Source: Thraustochytrium sp. TN22 (taxonomy: Eukaryota > Sar > Bigyra > Thraustochytrida > Thraustochytriidae). From it: a stretch of DNA of 64,000 nucleotides. Every line of letters starts with the position of its first letter. Positions within the stretch are counted from its first letter, which is position 1. The notes below the pieces were generated by a model. The model had not been told where the DNA came from. It made no database searches and saw nothing but the letters and a program-made list of their open reading frames with translations. Positions 47,706 through 58,781 of this stretch are shown here, in pieces. The stretch spans positions 404,334-468,333 of the forward strand of contig JABLUY010000001.1 in NCBI GenBank assembly GCA_013306675.1, in the 5' to 3' direction. Both the position numbers and the translations under genes were made by a program.

Positions 47706-48986
47706 ATGGACCTGGGTCCCGCATCGATCAACTGGAGCCCGAAAGGTGCGGCAGGATGGGGCCCGCTGCACCTGGCGGCCGCGTGCGGCGACATGAAGCG
47801 GCTCGTGACGTTGCTGGACTGCCTCAAGGAGGGCGAGGCGGAGCCGGGCGAGGGCGGCAGTAGCGACGAGCGGCCGGTCCCGCGACGGAGGCCGACGTTG
47901 CAGGCGGACGAGCGCAGCAGCAGCGGGCTGGTGGGCGGCCGGCTGGAGGCGCGCGCGTCGAGCGGCGACCGCGCCTTCCACGTCGCGCTGCGCAACGGGC
48001 AGGTGCTGGCGGCGCGCGAGCTGGCACGCGCCGGCTGCGACGTGCACGCGCGCGGCAAGGACGGCGAGACGGCCGCGCACATTTGCGCCGCCATGGACAT
48101 GGCGGAGGAGCTGACGTGGATGATCCGCTCGCACGGGCTGGACCCGACCACGCTGACGGAGCGCGGCGAGACGGTGGTGCACTGCGCCTCGCGCGAGTGC
48201 CGCATCAGCTTCCTGGAGTGGGCGGTGCGAGAACCTTGGCTCACGCCGGCCTTCTTCGTGCAGGCCGACAAGCTTGGCCAGAGCTGCCTGCATCACGCCG
48301 CGCGCAACGGGATCCGCGCCGGCGTCAAGTGGGTGCTCGAGTACCTGGACACCCTGGAGAAGGAGCACCCGGACTTTGATGTCCTCATGGCGCTGCCCAC
48401 CAACGTGCACGGCAAGGATCCCTGTGCGTTGGCGCGCAGCGAGGGCCACTACATGTGCGCCGAGCTTATTGACGACTACAAGCAGCTCAAGAACCGGGAC
48501 CGAAAGTTCCGCAAGCAAGCGCTCAAGCGCCTGCTCGACGCGGCACGCCGCAACAACCTCAAGTCCGTGCAGAGCATCACGAAGAAGCACGTGCGCTACT
48601 TTGACATCCTCGCCGCCGAGAACCGCTCCGGGAGCTGTTGTGTCTTTGAGGCGGCCGCCGCTGGCAGCGTCGATGTTGTGCGCTGGATCCTGGACCGCGG
48701 CGACGCGCCTGTCACGCCCTTCGTGGACCAGCGTCACCCGCGCACGGGCGAGTCGCTTCTGCACCGGGCGGCCGCGGCGGGCAGCGCGCCTCTCGTCAAA
48801 TTGCTCCTGGAGCGCGGCTTCTCGTGCAGCGCCACCAATGAAAAGGGCGAGACGCCGCTGCAACTCGTCCCGGCGCAGGCCACCGACGTGCGAGAACTGC
48901 TCGAGGCTGAGTGCGGCCGCATCGCGGATGAAGCAGCGGCGGCAGAGGCGGCCGAAGCCGCAGCCGCAGCAGCAGCGCAGCAAAAC

Positions 48987-49021
<35 letters not shown>

Positions 49022-50978
49022 TGCGGGCGAGCGTGCCAGCGGTAGGGGCGCCGCTGGCGCGGGCAGCGGCGGGTCGGTTGGCTCGGCCGGTGCCTGGGAC
49101 GGCCCGCGCCGCGCTGCATCCATGAAGGCGCGCCTCGAGGAGAAGCTGGACCGCCTGCGCGAGTGGCTCGCGGCGCTCGACATGGAGGACTGGCTTGAGC
49201 GCATGTGCGAGGAGGGCTTCGACTCGCTGGAGCGCGCGCAGCTCATTAATGAGCAGGACCTCGCGGACTGGGGCATGAAGAAGGGCTACCGGCGCTCCTT
49301 CTTGCGCTCGCTCGAGTCGCTGCGTACGGACGACACCGATCCAGCGGACGGGTCCGCCTCCTTGGAGCCACCCAGCCCGGCTGGCAAGGCACAGGACGGC
49401 GACCTGCAGGGCCTTCGCGGCACCGGCGCCGGCCATGGAGTCATGTCGCTGCCGGCCTTCGACCCGCACAGCTTGTCGGACCTGCGCGACGGCGACGAGG
49501 TCACCATCGAGGCGCTCACTCAGGGCACCAAGTACTCGCAGGGCCAGCCGCGGCGCTACGTGCTGCGACGCACCGGTCCTGTGTACGAGTGTTCGTGCCC
49601 GGAGTGGAAGCTGAACCAGGAGCCGCGCGAGGCGCGCACGTGCGAGCACCTCAAGCAGCTGCGCGGCGAGCCTGCCGAACTGCGCCGGATCGACTTGCAA
49701 CGCACGCGCATGTACCAAATGAAGTCGCTGCGCAAGGAGATCCACGATCGCGGCTCGCGCCGCGGCCTCGGCGGGCCCGGCGGCCTCGCGGCTGTTTCCT
49801 CGAACGGATCGGCCACGAGCGCCTCCTCGGCGAACTCTACCGTGTCCACGGCGCCCATGCCGTCGAACGGCCCGCTGAGCGCCGGCGACCGGTCTGCGCC
49901 CGCGCTCTCCCCCTCGACCTCGCGCGAGTCCAACTTCCAGGAGTCCGTCGGTGTGCCCTCGCACCAGATCCTTGCCTATGAGGAGCTCACCTTTGGCCAG
50001 ATCATCGGCGAGGGCTCCTTCGGCGTCGTGCGCGCCGCCGAGTGGCGCGGCATGCTAGTGGCTGTCAAGGAGCTGCGCGGCAACGAGAAGCTCCTGCTCG
50101 CCGGGTCCAACCCGAGTGGCGTTGATGTGGACGAGACGCTGCTGGGCGGCGGCCTGCCGCCGCGGCCCGAGGGCCTGGCGCGCGCCGAGTCCGTCACCTC
50201 TGAAGAGTGGGACCTCAAGCACGAGGCCGCCATGATGTCGCGCGTTAGCAACCACGAGAACATCGTGCCGTTTGTCGGCGTGCTGCTCACGCCGCGCCCC
50301 TGCGTCGTTACCAAGCTCATGCGCGGCGGCTCTGTGGAGGACATGCTCGTCGTCCCCGGCGCGCTGTACAAACGCAAGACCTTGTCCCAGGCGCGCATCT
50401 TGCAGATGCTCGTCGACGCCGCCGCCGGCGTCCTGCATCTGCACTCGGAAGGCGTCATCCACCGCGACATCGCCTCGCGCAACCTCCTCGTGGACGAAAA
50501 CCTTCGTGTCAAGGTGGCTGACTTTGGCTTCGCGCGCATCAAGGAGATCAACCGCTCCAAGGGATACACCTCGCAGCACGTGGGCCCCATCAAGTGGATG
50601 GCGCCCGAGGCCATGCGCTACCGCCGCTTCTCCGAGCAGACCGACGTCTTCTCCTTTGGCGTCACTCTCTTTGAGGTTCTCGTCGGCCAGCGTCCCTGGG
50701 AGGGCATCGAGAGCATGGACGTGGTCTACCGCATCTGCGACGGTGAGCGCCAGCTCGTTCCGGACTCGGTCGACTGCCCACCGGCGCTGCGCGACCTCGT
50801 CAAGCACTGCCAGCGCCACGGCCCCGAGGACCGCCCCTCGATGAAGGAGGTGCATCGCATCCTCGTTTCCGTCTGGCAGGGCCTGCAGACCGCGCAGCGC
50901 CCGCCGTCGCTCTCCAGGCCGCCTTCGGCCCCCATCGTTGGCAAGCCTTACGCACCCTTTGTCTCTCCTCCGGAATGA
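47706..50978 (+). CDS. Ankyrin-SAM-SWIM-TKL protein kinase
   Basis: A 1090-aa single-exon kinase (start MDLGPASINWSPKG). Ankyrin-type repeats cover ~15-400 (GPLHLAAACGDMKRLVTLLD, GETAAHICAAMDMAEEL, CVFEAAAAGSVDVVRWIL, ESLLHRAAAAGSAPLVKLLL). A polyGln run is near 428-438. A SAM domain is at ~482-541 (LREWLAALDMEDWLERMCEE, NEQDLADWGMKKGYRRSF). At ~628-655 is a SWIM zinc-finger motif, CSC ... CEH, CxC-x16-CxH. The kinase domain starts at ~760: GEGSFGVVRAAEW, VAVKEL (Lys ~787), HRDIASRN (~918), DFGFAR (~938), WMAPEAM (~966) and GVTLFEVLVGQRPWEGI. All catalytic residues are present. The class is tyrosine-kinase-like by HRDIASRN and GPIKWMAPE. Substrates are unknown. A Ser/Ala-rich linker separates SWIM and kinase. 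Confidence 0.88.
48988..49020 (+). repeat. CAG repeat coding for polyGln
   Basis: In-frame (CAG)n within the ankyrin-kinase gene, between the ankyrin and SAM parts. Confidence 0.9.
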
Positions 50979-51884
50979 TGAGCTTGCCGAGGAGGCGACA
51001 AACTTGACCAGCAGAAAGAGGGTTGCGGGAGCCAGCCACTGGCCCGCGCGCATACCTAGTGTTTACGGCCCGCGCTCACGCCACGCTCCCCGCACTCTTC
51101 TGCCAGCCATCAATGAATGTATTTTTCCTGACGTAAAGTGACGCGGCGCGGCGGTGAGCCTTGGTCGACGGGCGCCGCGATCCATCACTCTTGCCAACAG
51201 TTCCAAGAGAAGCGCGGCCCGCTCGCCGCCGCTGGCGCGACGCCCACAGCGGCGCTGCAGGGCCTGTGGATAGCTGCGGCTCGCAGAGGCGAGCCCTCGC
51301 TGTGGAGGGGACGCGCCTCCACTGTGGATCCGCAGCGCGTGCACGCGCGCGCTCGACGCGCCGCGATCAAGGCTTGCGTGCCTTGCCTTGCCTCGCCTCG
51401 CCTCGCCTCCCGAGCGCGGCAGACGGCCTTCGGCGAGCGCGCGCGGCGCGGGCGCGGCGCGGGAGGCAGCAGCAGGTGAGTGGGCGCGGAGCGTGGGCGC
51501 GGAGCGTGGGCGCTGGACGCGCGCGCGAGGTTCGGGAGCCGGCTGAGGTCCATGAGCGCCCAAGAAGTGGTGCGGCGCTGCTGATGCACGCACGGTGGCA
51601 CGAAGGCGCGGCGCGGCTTTGCGCAGCGACTCCAACGCGGCCGCGCGCGCCGATCGGCCGCCGGCGCGCGGCGGCGGCAGCAGAGCCGCGTGGAGGACTC
51701 CGGGCGCGGCGCGGGCGAGGCGGGCGAGGCCGGCAGGATCCTGGGCCAGGAGGAGGCGTCGTCGCCTGGGCGGGCGGCGGCGGCGGCGGGCGCCTTGGCG
51801 CAGCCCCAGCCCCACGCGAAGGACGAGGCGACGGCGACTGACGGGCATACGAAGCAGCGGCAAGCGCAGCAGCCGCAGAGCGAG
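50979..51884. other. Intergenic region between kinase and Patched-like genes
   Basis: About 900 bp. The Patched-like reading frame is open from a GTG at 51690, so this gene could begin earlier by non-ATG initiation or an upstream exon. A CTCGC-rich run lies at 51388-51410. Nothing else recognised. Confidence 0.45.
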
Positions 51885-51895
51885 ATGACGGCGGA

Positions 51896-51927
<32 letters not shown>

Positions 51928-54635
51928 AGGAGAGCAAGCCGCAGCGCGATGGCGCGCTGGTGCGGCTGAGCAGCGCCATCAGCAGGACGCTGAGCGGGTT
52001 CTTCCGCAGGCTGGGCACGGTCGTGGGCACGCGGCCGTGGCTCACGCTGCTGCTGACGACGGTGCTCATGGCCATCTTCGCGTACGGGTTCTCGGACTTT
52101 CGCTCCGAAGATGAGCCGCAGAATGCCTTCGTGCCGCAGGGCACGCGCGCGCTGACGGACCGCGCCGACATCCTCGAGTACTACGGCACCTCGTCGCGCT
52201 TTAACAGCTTCGTGCAGCTGGCATCCTCGGCTGCCTCGGACAAGAACGTCCTGGCCAAGGACAAGCTGGAATCGGCGCTGACCTTTTACCTGGGCCTGTA
52301 CGACCTGGCGCCCGTGGCCACGGGCGAGGACGGCGTGGAACGGGAGTACACCCTGGACGAGCTGTGCGTGACCATCCCGACGGGGCCCAGCACTTCGCAG
52401 TGCCTGCTCAACACCATCTTTAGCGCGTGGAACATGGACCTGGCGACGCTGCAGGCGGACACCGACGTGGTGCAGACGCTCAACGACACCTTCACGCGGG
52501 AAGAGATGGAGGTTTACATTGGCGGCATCGAGTACGACGCGGTCTCCGGCCTGCCGACGAGGGCCACGGTGCTGCGCGCCACGCTGTTTCTGGAGAGCAA
52601 TGAGTACGATTTGACGCCCGGCGACTCGAGCTCTGCGACAGAGGACCCGGTCGCGGAGGCGTGGGAGGAGGCCGCCGTCGAGTACGCCACCTCGTTTGGC
52701 GTGGGCGACGGCGAGCTCGTCGTGGTGTACCCGCTAAACGCCTGGGCTTTTAGCGACGTGGTGGGTGGTCAGATCCGGGGCGACGTCATCTTCCAGGCCG
52801 TCAGCTACATGATCATCATCGCGTACATCATCTTTGTGATGCAGAGCCGCTGCGACCGCGTGGGTAGCAGCTTTGCGCTGGCGGCCCTGGGCGTGCTCAC
52901 CATCGGCTACGCCATCATCAGCGGCTTTGGCTTCTCGCAACTGCTCGGCTTCAAGTACGGCAACAGTCACACGGTGCTGGTCTTCATCATCATGGGCATC
53001 GGCGCGGACGGCATCTTCATCATCACCAACGCCTTCCGCCGTACCAACCACGACGAGCCGCTGACGCAGCGCGCCGCGCACGCTCTCGAGCACGCTGGCG
53101 TCAGCCTCACGGTCAGCAGTCTCACCAACGTGGTTGCCTTCGCGCTCGGCTCCCTCACCGTCATTCCGGACCTGAGCTCCTTTTGCAAGTACGCAGCGCT
53201 CACCTTTTTCTTTCTCTGGGTGTACCTGCCGACGTTCTACCTGGCGTGCGTTGTGCTCAACGAGCGCCGCGTGCTCGGGGCCCGCCTCGACGTCCTGTGC
53301 TGCGTCAAGGACTGCCGTGACATGGAGGCTGCGGAACGCGTCGAGGCCAACCGCTACCAGCCCACGCGCCTCTCGGGCGTCATGCGTGATCGGTACGCCT
53401 CGCTGCTCATGCAGAAGTGGTTCCGCTACCCGGTGCTTGTGCTCACGCTCGCGCTCGCTGGCTACTTTGGCTACAACATCACGCTGCTCACGGTCGAGTC
53501 CACCTCGGAGAACTTCATTCCGGACGGCTCCTACATCAAGTCCTACAGCAACGCGGTGCGCCGCTACTTTGGCAGCGAGGATACCTCGGTGTCGGTCGTC
53601 ACCAAGGAGTTTGACTACTATGAGAAGCGCGCCGAGGTGGCTGCCTTTCCGGACAACTTCCGCTTCCCGACCACCTATGAGACGCAGCCGCCGTACATCC
53701 GGCCCACCTTTTCCTCGTGGATCGAGGACTTCATGGCCGCCATGGACAGCCCGCCCGCCTCCCTCACGCTGGTCTCGGGCGAGGTGGTCGCCGACGCCGC
53801 CCTCGACGGCGCGGCCTTCCCGGCCAGCTCCGACCTCTTCTACAAGTACCTGCGCCTCTGGCTCGATGATGCGAACTCGGGCGCGGTCTACGCGGACGAC
53901 GTGCTCTTCACGGACGACACGCGCTCGCAGATCGTGCGCGCGCGTATCGAGATGGCGCACGTGCCCATTGGCGGGTATGGCGATGACGGCCTCTTCCAGG
54001 AGAACGCCTACGAGGTTGTCAAGGCCGTCGACAAGATGTACGAGATCGTGGACTCCGCCTCCTTCGAAGCCTACGCGTACGGTTCCGATTACACGGACGA
54101 CTGGGCTTCTTATGCGGTCGTCTCGGACGAGCTCGTGCAGAACGTCTCGCTCGCACTTGCCGCCGTCTTTGTCATGATCTTCCTCTTCATCGGCCACCCG
54201 CTCGCCTCCACGCTCGTCTTCATTTGTGTCTCCATCTCCATCGTCGAGCTGCTCGGCGCCCAGACGCTGCTCGGGCTCAGCATCGATACCACCGCAGTCG
54301 TGCTCTTTGTGCTCTCCGTCGGCGTTGCCGTTGACTACTCGGCGCACATCGGCTACGCCTACATGACTGTGGCCGGCACCGCCGAGGAGCGACTTCGCGA
54401 GACGCTCGCCGACGTCGCCGTGCCCGTCTTGCACGGCGCCATGTCCACCTTCCTCGCGGTCCTCATGCAGGCTTTCTCCGAGAGCTACGTCTTCCGTACC
54501 GTCTTTCAGGATTTTGCCGTCATCGTCGCAGCCGCTATTCTCAACGGCCTCGTCATCCTCCCCATGCTCCTCTTCACCTTCAACCCGCCCGCCTACAGCT
54601 CTGCGCACCAGGTCAGCGCCGAGCTCGCCAAGTAG
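51885..54635 (+). CDS. Patched/Dispatched-like RND protein with sterol-sensing-type membrane domain
   Basis: Predicted 916 aa from MTAETTTTT; a 10-Thr tract follows the start. TM1 is at ~52-69 (WLTLLLTTVLMAIFAYGF), then a large luminal domain (~75-290). The first five-helix block (~300-455) carries the SSD-type motif GIGADGIFIITNAFRRT near residue 370 and FFLWVYLPTFYLACVVLNER. TM7 (~515-535, YPVLVLTLALAGYFGYNI) precedes a second luminal domain. A second five-helix block (~750-905) has SVGVAVDYSAHIGYAYM near 812 and SFAVIVAAAIL-type helices. Both central Asp residues typical of RND proton- or sodium-driven transport are present (GIGAD, GVAVD). Patched-family proteins move sterols or lipids. 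The ligand cannot be inferred. Confidence 0.87.
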
Positions 54636-54852
54636 GGCCGTGCGGTCTCTGCTACCAGGTAGAATTCATCAGCCCTTTTTGTGTTCATCGCTACTTGAGC
54701 GCCAAGCGAGTCCCACTCGTCGTCGATGCCCGTGTTCACCTCGCCAGGGCTGCCATTGACGTCGTCACCACCACCACCGCGACCTCCAGCACAGGCAGCC
54801 AGCCAAGGGATTTTCCTGCGCCGTCGCCGATGCCGGTGCCTAAAATCGGGCT

Positions 54853-54951
54853 TTACGGCACTGGCGCCGCCGTGGTTTCCAAGGTCGTTGCGCTCGAAGT
54901 GTCGGTCGGCTGCTCCGTCGGTGCGGACGTGGGGAGGCTTGTCGGCGCGAA
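54853..54951 (-). pseudogene. Fragment of a PT-rich stalk-coding sequence (minus strand)
   Basis: Read on the minus strand, this stretch gives FAPTSLPTSAPTEQPTDTSS and ends at a stop at 54853. The PTxxPTxAPT spacing is like the stalks of the triplicated surface genes at 59-64 kb. It stops abruptly at the 5' edge of the TPR array. Only ~33 codons, so the assignment is tentative. Confidence 0.35.
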
Positions 54952-54953
54952 CA

Positions 54954-56226
54954 GTACTACGACGAGGCGCTGGAGCTGTACCGGGAGGCCCTCGGCCCGC
55001 GGCACCCGGACGTGGCGCCAACGCTCAACAACATGGGCTTGGTGTACTCAAACCAGGGCCGCTACGAGGATGCGCTGCGCTACTACAACGAGGCGCTGGA
55101 GCTGAAGAGGGAGGCCCTCGGGCCGCGGCACCCGGCCGTGGCGGACACGCTCAACAACATGGGCTTGGTGTACTCAAACCAGGGCCGCTACGAGGATGCG
55201 CTGCGCTACTACAACGAGGCGCTGGAGCTGACACGGGAGGCCCTCGGGCCGCGGCACCCGTCCGTGGCGGACACGCTCAACAACATGGGCTTGGTGTACT
55301 CAAACCAGGGCCGCTACGAGGATGCGCTGCGCTACTACAACGAGGCGCTGGAGCTGACACGGGAGGCCCTCGGGCCGCGGCACCCGTCCGTGGCGGACAC
55401 GCTCAACAACATGGGCTTGGTGTACTCAAACCAGGGCCGCTACGAGGATGCGCTGCGCTACTACAACGAGGCGCTGGAGCTGACACGGGAGGCCCTCGGG
55501 CCGCGGCACCCGTCCGTGGCGGACACGCTCAACAACATGGGCTTGGTGTACTCAAACCAGGGCCGCTACGAGGATGCGCTGCGCTACTACAACGAGGCGC
55601 TGGAGCTGACACGGGAGGCCCTCGGGCCGCGGCACCCGTCCGTGGCGGACACGCTCAACAACATGGGCTTGGTGTACTCAAACCAGGGCCGCTACGAGGA
55701 TGCGCTGCGCTACTACAACGAGGCGCTGGAGCTGACACGGGAGGCCCTCGGGCCGCGGCACCCGTCCGTGGCGGACACGCTCAACAACATGGGCTTGGTG
55801 TACTCAAACCAGGGCCGCTACGAGGATGCGCTGCGCTACTACAACGAGGCGCTGGAGCTGAAGAGGGAGGTCCTCGGGCCGCGGCACCCGTCCGTGGCGG
55901 ACACGCTCAACAACATGGGCTTGGTGTACTCAAACCAGGGCCGCTACGAGGATGCGCTGCGCTACTACAACGAGGCGCTGGAGCTGACACGGGAGGCCCT
56001 CGGGCCGCGGCACCCGGACGTGGCGGTATCCTTGTACGGCATCGCGAACGTCCGCTTTGCCCAGCGCCGATTCCGTGACGCCTTGCCTCTGTTTGAGCAA
56101 GCCCGAGACATCTACACGGAGGCCATTGGTCCCGAGTACGAGTGGGCGGTGAATGCTCGAGCTCAGATCCAAAGGTGCCGCAATAAATTACGCTTTACGC
56201 TGATGTGGCGGTCACGAGACTCATGA
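54954..56226 (+). CDS. Kinesin-light-chain-type TPR repeat protein, 5' end missing or unresolved
   Basis: The frame encodes ten TPR units of 42 aa: a partial one (QYYDEALELYREALGPRHPD), eight near-identical full units (TLNNMGLVYSNQGRYEDALR + YYNEALELTREALGPRHPSV), and a diverged last unit (SLYGIANVRFAQRRFRDALP), then the tail RCRNKLRFTLMWRSRDS. This is the kinesin light chain / Fis1-type TPR (YxxALxxxxxALGxxHPxVA), a protein-protein interaction scaffold. No in-frame ATG exists between a stop at 54841 and the Met inside the first repeat (55033). Either a 5' exon is unseen (AACAG|TAC at 54954 could be an acceptor), or the gene is truncated by the rearrangement noted upstream. Confidence 0.65.
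55021..56028 (+). repeat. Eight tandem 126-bp units coding for TPRs
   Basis: Unit starts: 55021, 55147, 55273, 55399, 55525, 55651, 55777, 55903. Units 2-6 appear identical at the nucleotide level. Differences in units 1, 7 and 8 are limited to a few codons (aagagg versus acacgg; gcc/tcc/gac before GTGGC). Because 126 is divisible by 3, the other forward frames also stay open. Confidence 0.95.
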
Positions 56227-56419
56227 ATGATGTTTGTTTGCTTGCAATGTGTCGCTGTCATGCATGGTTGCTGTTACTCATGCTGACCTTGATGAAGCGC
56301 GCTGTAAGATGTGGCGAGGGCAGTGATGGATGCGGTGATGGGCGACTTGCGCTTCCCCGCGGTGGTTGGCGCCAACAAGAACGTGCAACCACAGCTGCTC
56401 GCGTCATGGACAGTACGAC
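56227..56419. other. Short gap between TPR gene and pseudogene
   Basis: Lower-GC sequence with nothing recognisable. Confidence 0.4.
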
Positions 56420-57033
56420 ATGGCGTGAAGGGGCTCCCAGGAAAGCGAGCGCTTCCTTGTCCCGCACACCTTCTGCAACGGGACTTGGGGCGATCACACC
56501 AACGACAACGGCATCATAGTCAGCAAAGAGGAGCGCAAGCAGGTGCTGCGCGTCGCCACGGCCGCCTTTGAGGACAGCACGGGCATGCAGCGCTTCTTCG
56601 ACGTGACGAACAGGTCCAACGAGGCGTGGGCCGGCACCTAGTCTGACCAGGGCGACGACTGCGCGCTGCACCGGGCCTGGTTGGGATCGGTAACTTCCCC
56701 CACGCACAAGGGCTACTTCAGCTACGACTCGGTCTATCATACCGCTGACCGGGCCCACCTAGACGTTCGTATGTAAGGAGCGGTGGACGGTGCCGCCGTC
56801 CTGCACGGCGTGCAGCTCGACATTGGCAACGTGCCGCGGCCCGCGTCCTTGCTCGACTTTGCCTGCATGCCCTGCCTGCGCCTCATCTTTCTCGCGATGA
56901 CGACGGCTCGCACATGTTTCAGTACCATGCCTTCAATAGCTTCTCCAAGGACAAGGAGGTCGCCACCGTCAGCTGCACGCCCAACGGCAGCACCTCGGGC
57001 TCCTGCACGCTCGTGCTGCGTCGCAAGCCGTGA
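56420..57033 (+). pseudogene. Decayed gene of unknown family
   Basis: Protein-like sequence that is no longer continuous. One stretch reads VPHTFCNGTWGDHTNDNG and RVATAAFEDSTGMQRFFD, another reads SHMFQYHAFNSFSKDKEVAT and SCTPNGSTSGSCTLVLRRKP before a stop at about 57033. Spaced Cys residues suggest a formerly secreted or lumenal protein. It is interrupted by at least one stop and at least one loss of frame. Family not recognised. Confidence 0.5.
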
Positions 57034-57119
57034 ATTTTGCTCCGCCGGCGGCGGTACATGAAAGACACAGGAAACCATTGCTAACCATTTGATGATGTGA
57101 GCTATTTTGTCAGGTCGGC

Positions 57120-58781
57120 TTAAGCCGCCACCGGCTGCGGTGGCTTATGGATCGCCGGCGGTGCCTCTTGTTGCTGCTGCACCAGCGGAAGAACAGGGCG
57201 TCCGGAGTCAACTTTGATGCTGGAGATACCGTCCTTGCCCATGGAATTCGCGGCCTTGACAAACGCAGCGCCATGCATGGAGCTTACCCGCGAGCGCTTG
57301 GTCGTCGAGGTCTTGGGCGTGCGCGTGCTGGCAACCTGCTGCGAGTCGGTGTTCTCCTCGCTATCAGAGATGTCCACGAAGATGGGCTCGCGACTGAAGA
57401 CCGGTCTTGGCGCGCTCCGTGGAGCTGGGGTGGGCGACGCGCTCCGCAGGGCCGGTGCAGGCGAGGTGCTGCGGCCGCCGATCCCGCTGCCGCGCCGGTC
57501 GCCCTGCTTGCACTCGCCGCCAAGGAACGCCGCGAAACCATCTGTCATGCTGACGAGCTCTGCAACGTCGCGCTGGACCTTCATCGTCGAAGCCGTGTAC
57601 GCCTCCCACGCAGCAGACCGACCGGTGCGCAGATTCTGGCGCTTCCTGTCCAGGTCCTTGAGCTGCTTGCAAAGCTCGCCCTCTTCCGCGCGCTTCTGTA
57701 CCACAACCTCCCTCCGCTTGGCCGCTTCTTCCTCAGCCTGCTTCGCCGCGTTCAGCAGCTCCTCGAGCCTCTGACGCTTGCTCTCGAGGCGGCGTTCCTC
57801 CTCCGCAAGGCACTCCTTGATCCAGGTGGCCTTTTGCTTCAGGAGCTCTGACCTCCGCTGGACCTTGCCTCGGTGGCCCTCTGCCTCCTGCAAGTCGGCT
57901 TTGACCGCAGTGCGCTTCTTCTGGATCGCGGCGCACGCGGCGTCCACTTCGGCGTACTCCTTCATCTTCTCGGCCTCCAGTTGGCGGAATTGGGCCTCCT
58001 TGGTCTTGATTGTTTGCGTCTCGCGTTGCACCTTGTCCCGTGTCTCAAAGATGGCGGCCAGAGCGGGCTGCAGCTTCTCCAGAAAGGCAGTCTTGGCGAC
58101 ATCCTTCTGTGCTTGGGCCAGCGTCTGCCTGATGGCCAGGTTTTGTGTGGCCTGGAGCGCCTCGCTGGCTTGTTTCAGCGCCGGCATCGCCGTTCCCGTC
58201 ATCGTCTCGTAGAAGGACATGATCCCGCCCTGGATGTCCTTGATGCACTTGGCGGCGTCCTGGTACGAGCTCGTCTTGGGCAAGCGCTGCACCATCAGCG
58301 TCACAAACTCGCTCGCCTCTCGCCAGCCGGCATGGATCTTGGTGGCGAGCTCCATGCACTGAGCGAGCTGGTTGTCGCCGGAGGCCCTGCAGGAAGCAAG
58401 GAGCAGCGAGAAGGTCGGGACGCGCCGCGTCGCCTCCTGCACCGCAACCAGGGTGCTCTGCAGCCGCCTGTCCTGCTTCGCCGCTGCCTCGCTCAGCGCC
58501 GCGATGGCCTCCCCGCAAACCCGCATGAAGTTGCCCAGGAACGAGTGCAGCCCCTCACGCGCGCGGTACGCCGCCTCCTTGGCCTCGCCCAGCCCGCGCG
58601 TGACCTCGTCCCCCGTCAAGACCTCGAGCGCCCCTTGGGGCTCGCGGGCGCCCGCCGCGTCCGTGACGCGCGACTTGACCTTTGCCCACTTGGTCGCGCA
58701 CGGCTCCAGCAGCTGCTGCAGCGCCTCCAGCGACGCCGCCACGGCCTGCACCTTGGTCTTGGCCTCCTGCTGCCGCTGCAT
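57120..58781 (-). CDS. Long coiled-coil protein
   Basis: Predicted 553 aa from MQRQQEAKTKVQAVAASLEA; the frame extends to 58934 only from a TTG. Residues 1-130 are helical (ASLEALQQLLEPCATKWAKV, AKEAAYRAREGLHSFLGNFM). The middle (~170-400) is a long Glu/Gln/Lys/Ala coiled coil (QRETQTIKTKEAQFRQLEAE, EERRLESKRQRLEELLNAAK). After a helical stretch the C-terminus is Ser/Pro/Thr-rich and disordered, with an acidic VDISDSEENTDSQQ and a basic TSTTKRSRVSS that could be regulatory. No named family. Similar composition is common in scaffold or cytoskeletal proteins. Confidence 0.7.
   Translation of the reverse strand: MQRQQEAKTKVQAVAASLEALQQLLEPCATKWAKVKSRVTDAAGAREPQGALEVLTGDEVTRGLGEAKEAAYRAREGLHSFLGNFMRVCGEAIAALSEAAAKQDRRLQSTLVAVQEATRRVPTFSLLLASCRASGDNQLAQCMELATKIHAGWREASEFVTLMVQRLPKTSSYQDAAKCIKDIQGGIMSFYETMTGTAMPALKQASEALQATQNLAIRQTLAQAQKDVAKTAFLEKLQPALAAIFETRDKVQRETQTIKTKEAQFRQLEAEKMKEYAEVDAACAAIQKKRTAVKADLQEAEGHRGKVQRRSELLKQKATWIKECLAEEERRLESKRQRLEELLNAAKQAEEEAAKRREVVVQKRAEEGELCKQLKDLDRKRQNLRTGRSAAWEAYTASTMKVQRDVAELVSMTDGFAAFLGGECKQGDRRGSGIGGRSTSPAPALRSASPTPAPRSAPRPVFSREPIFVDISDSEENTDSQQVASTRTPKTSTTKRSRVSSMHGAAFVKAANSMGKDGISSIKVDSGRPVLPLVQQQQEAPPAIHKPPQPVAA

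Noticed and set aside
54726-56078. Second long open frame across the TPR array (repeated AQQHGLGVLKPGPLRGCAALL)
   Set aside because: The 126-bp period keeps every frame open. The TPR frame has the family consensus, this one has none.
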